Origin: Clostridium sp. CAG:389
Lineage (GTDB): Bacteria; Bacillota; Clostridia; TANB77; CAG-508
Direction of reading: 5' to 3'
Assembly: GCA_000438255.1 (NCBI GenBank)
Contig: FR901905.1
Span: forward strand, 1 to 14,131
Length of the DNA stretch: 14,131 nt
Numbering within the stretch: the stretch's first letter is position 1; every line of letters starts with the position of its first letter. The position numbers and the translations under genes were made by a program. A model generated the notes under the pieces. The model saw only the letters and a program-made list of their open reading frames with translations. It was not told the DNA's origin and did not search any database. Positions 14,061 to 14,131 of this stretch are shown here, one piece after another.

Positions 14061-14131
14061 GTGATAGTTGGCAATCGTCCTTTTGGTTGATTTTCTAAGC
14101 ACATAATTATTCACATTTTCAAAAAATTTTT

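Noticed and set aside
13963..14131. oriT or relaxase nick site near the right edge
   Set aside because: I compared the region with nick-site cores I know from IncP-, pMV158- and pIP501-type systems and saw no match; the inverted repeats are better explained as promoter-linked operators.
1..14131. Alternative genetic code with TGA as tryptophan, since all visible stops are TAA or TAG
   Set aside because: Tryptophan is encoded by TGG throughout, and the reading frames are intact with TGA treated as a stop. The bias is what very low G+C predicts.
1..14131. CRISPR array, tRNA, rRNA or insertion sequence
   Set aside because: No spaced direct repeats, cloverleaf-like segments, rRNA motifs, transposase-like frames or terminal inverted repeats were seen; gene spacing leaves almost no room for them.

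Overview
The window comes from a very AT-rich, low-GC Firmicute, most likely a Clostridia-type bacterium. The support is strong AGGAGG-type ribosome binding sites before almost every gene, TAA/TAG stops, ordinary TGG tryptophan codons, and a Gram-positive style of type IV secretion (T4SS) genes. No marker gene here fixes the species. Every gene I can support lies on the minus strand, so transcription runs from the right edge to the left edge.

Reading in the direction of transcription, the right end (14131 to 13963) is a regulatory region with a sigma-A-type promoter and a 7-bp-arm inverted repeat lodged between its -35 and -10. It drives a small VirB2-like pilin (13612-13962), which has its own rho-independent terminator. 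A second promoter follows, with an extended -10 and a perfect 9-mer DnaA-box consensus next to it. This promoter starts a tightly packed seven-gene unit: a PrgI/VirB3-like two-helix membrane protein, a membrane-anchored protein resembling the N-terminal part of VirB4, the VirB4 ATPase, a large polytopic VirB6/TrbL-like channel protein, a VirB8-like protein with an NTF2-like domain, a membrane-anchored two-domain cell-wall hydrolase (T4-lysozyme-like plus NlpC/P60), and a second VirB8-like protein with up to three NTF2-like domains. A strong hairpin terminator at 1548-1571 closes the unit.

The left 1.5 kb holds a different cargo: an ABC transporter ATPase and the start of an ABC-2 type permease that runs off the left edge. 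Their promoter appears to have its -35 inside the preceding terminator hairpin.

Together the eight T4SS genes give most parts of a minimal Gram-positive envelope-spanning machine: pilin, inner-membrane platform, assembly ATPase, channel, VirB8-type scaffold, and an enzyme that opens the peptidoglycan. No coupling protein (VirD4/TcpA type), relaxase, integrase, recognisable oriT or att site is visible. The window could therefore be the core of a conjugative element whose mobilisation genes lie elsewhere, or a T4SS not dedicated to conjugation. The most unusual points are the two consecutive VirB4-related genes overlapping by 50 nt, the pilin set apart as its own transcription unit, the very large hydrolase with about 580 unassigned extracellular residues, and the layered regulatory sites in the two intergenic regions.
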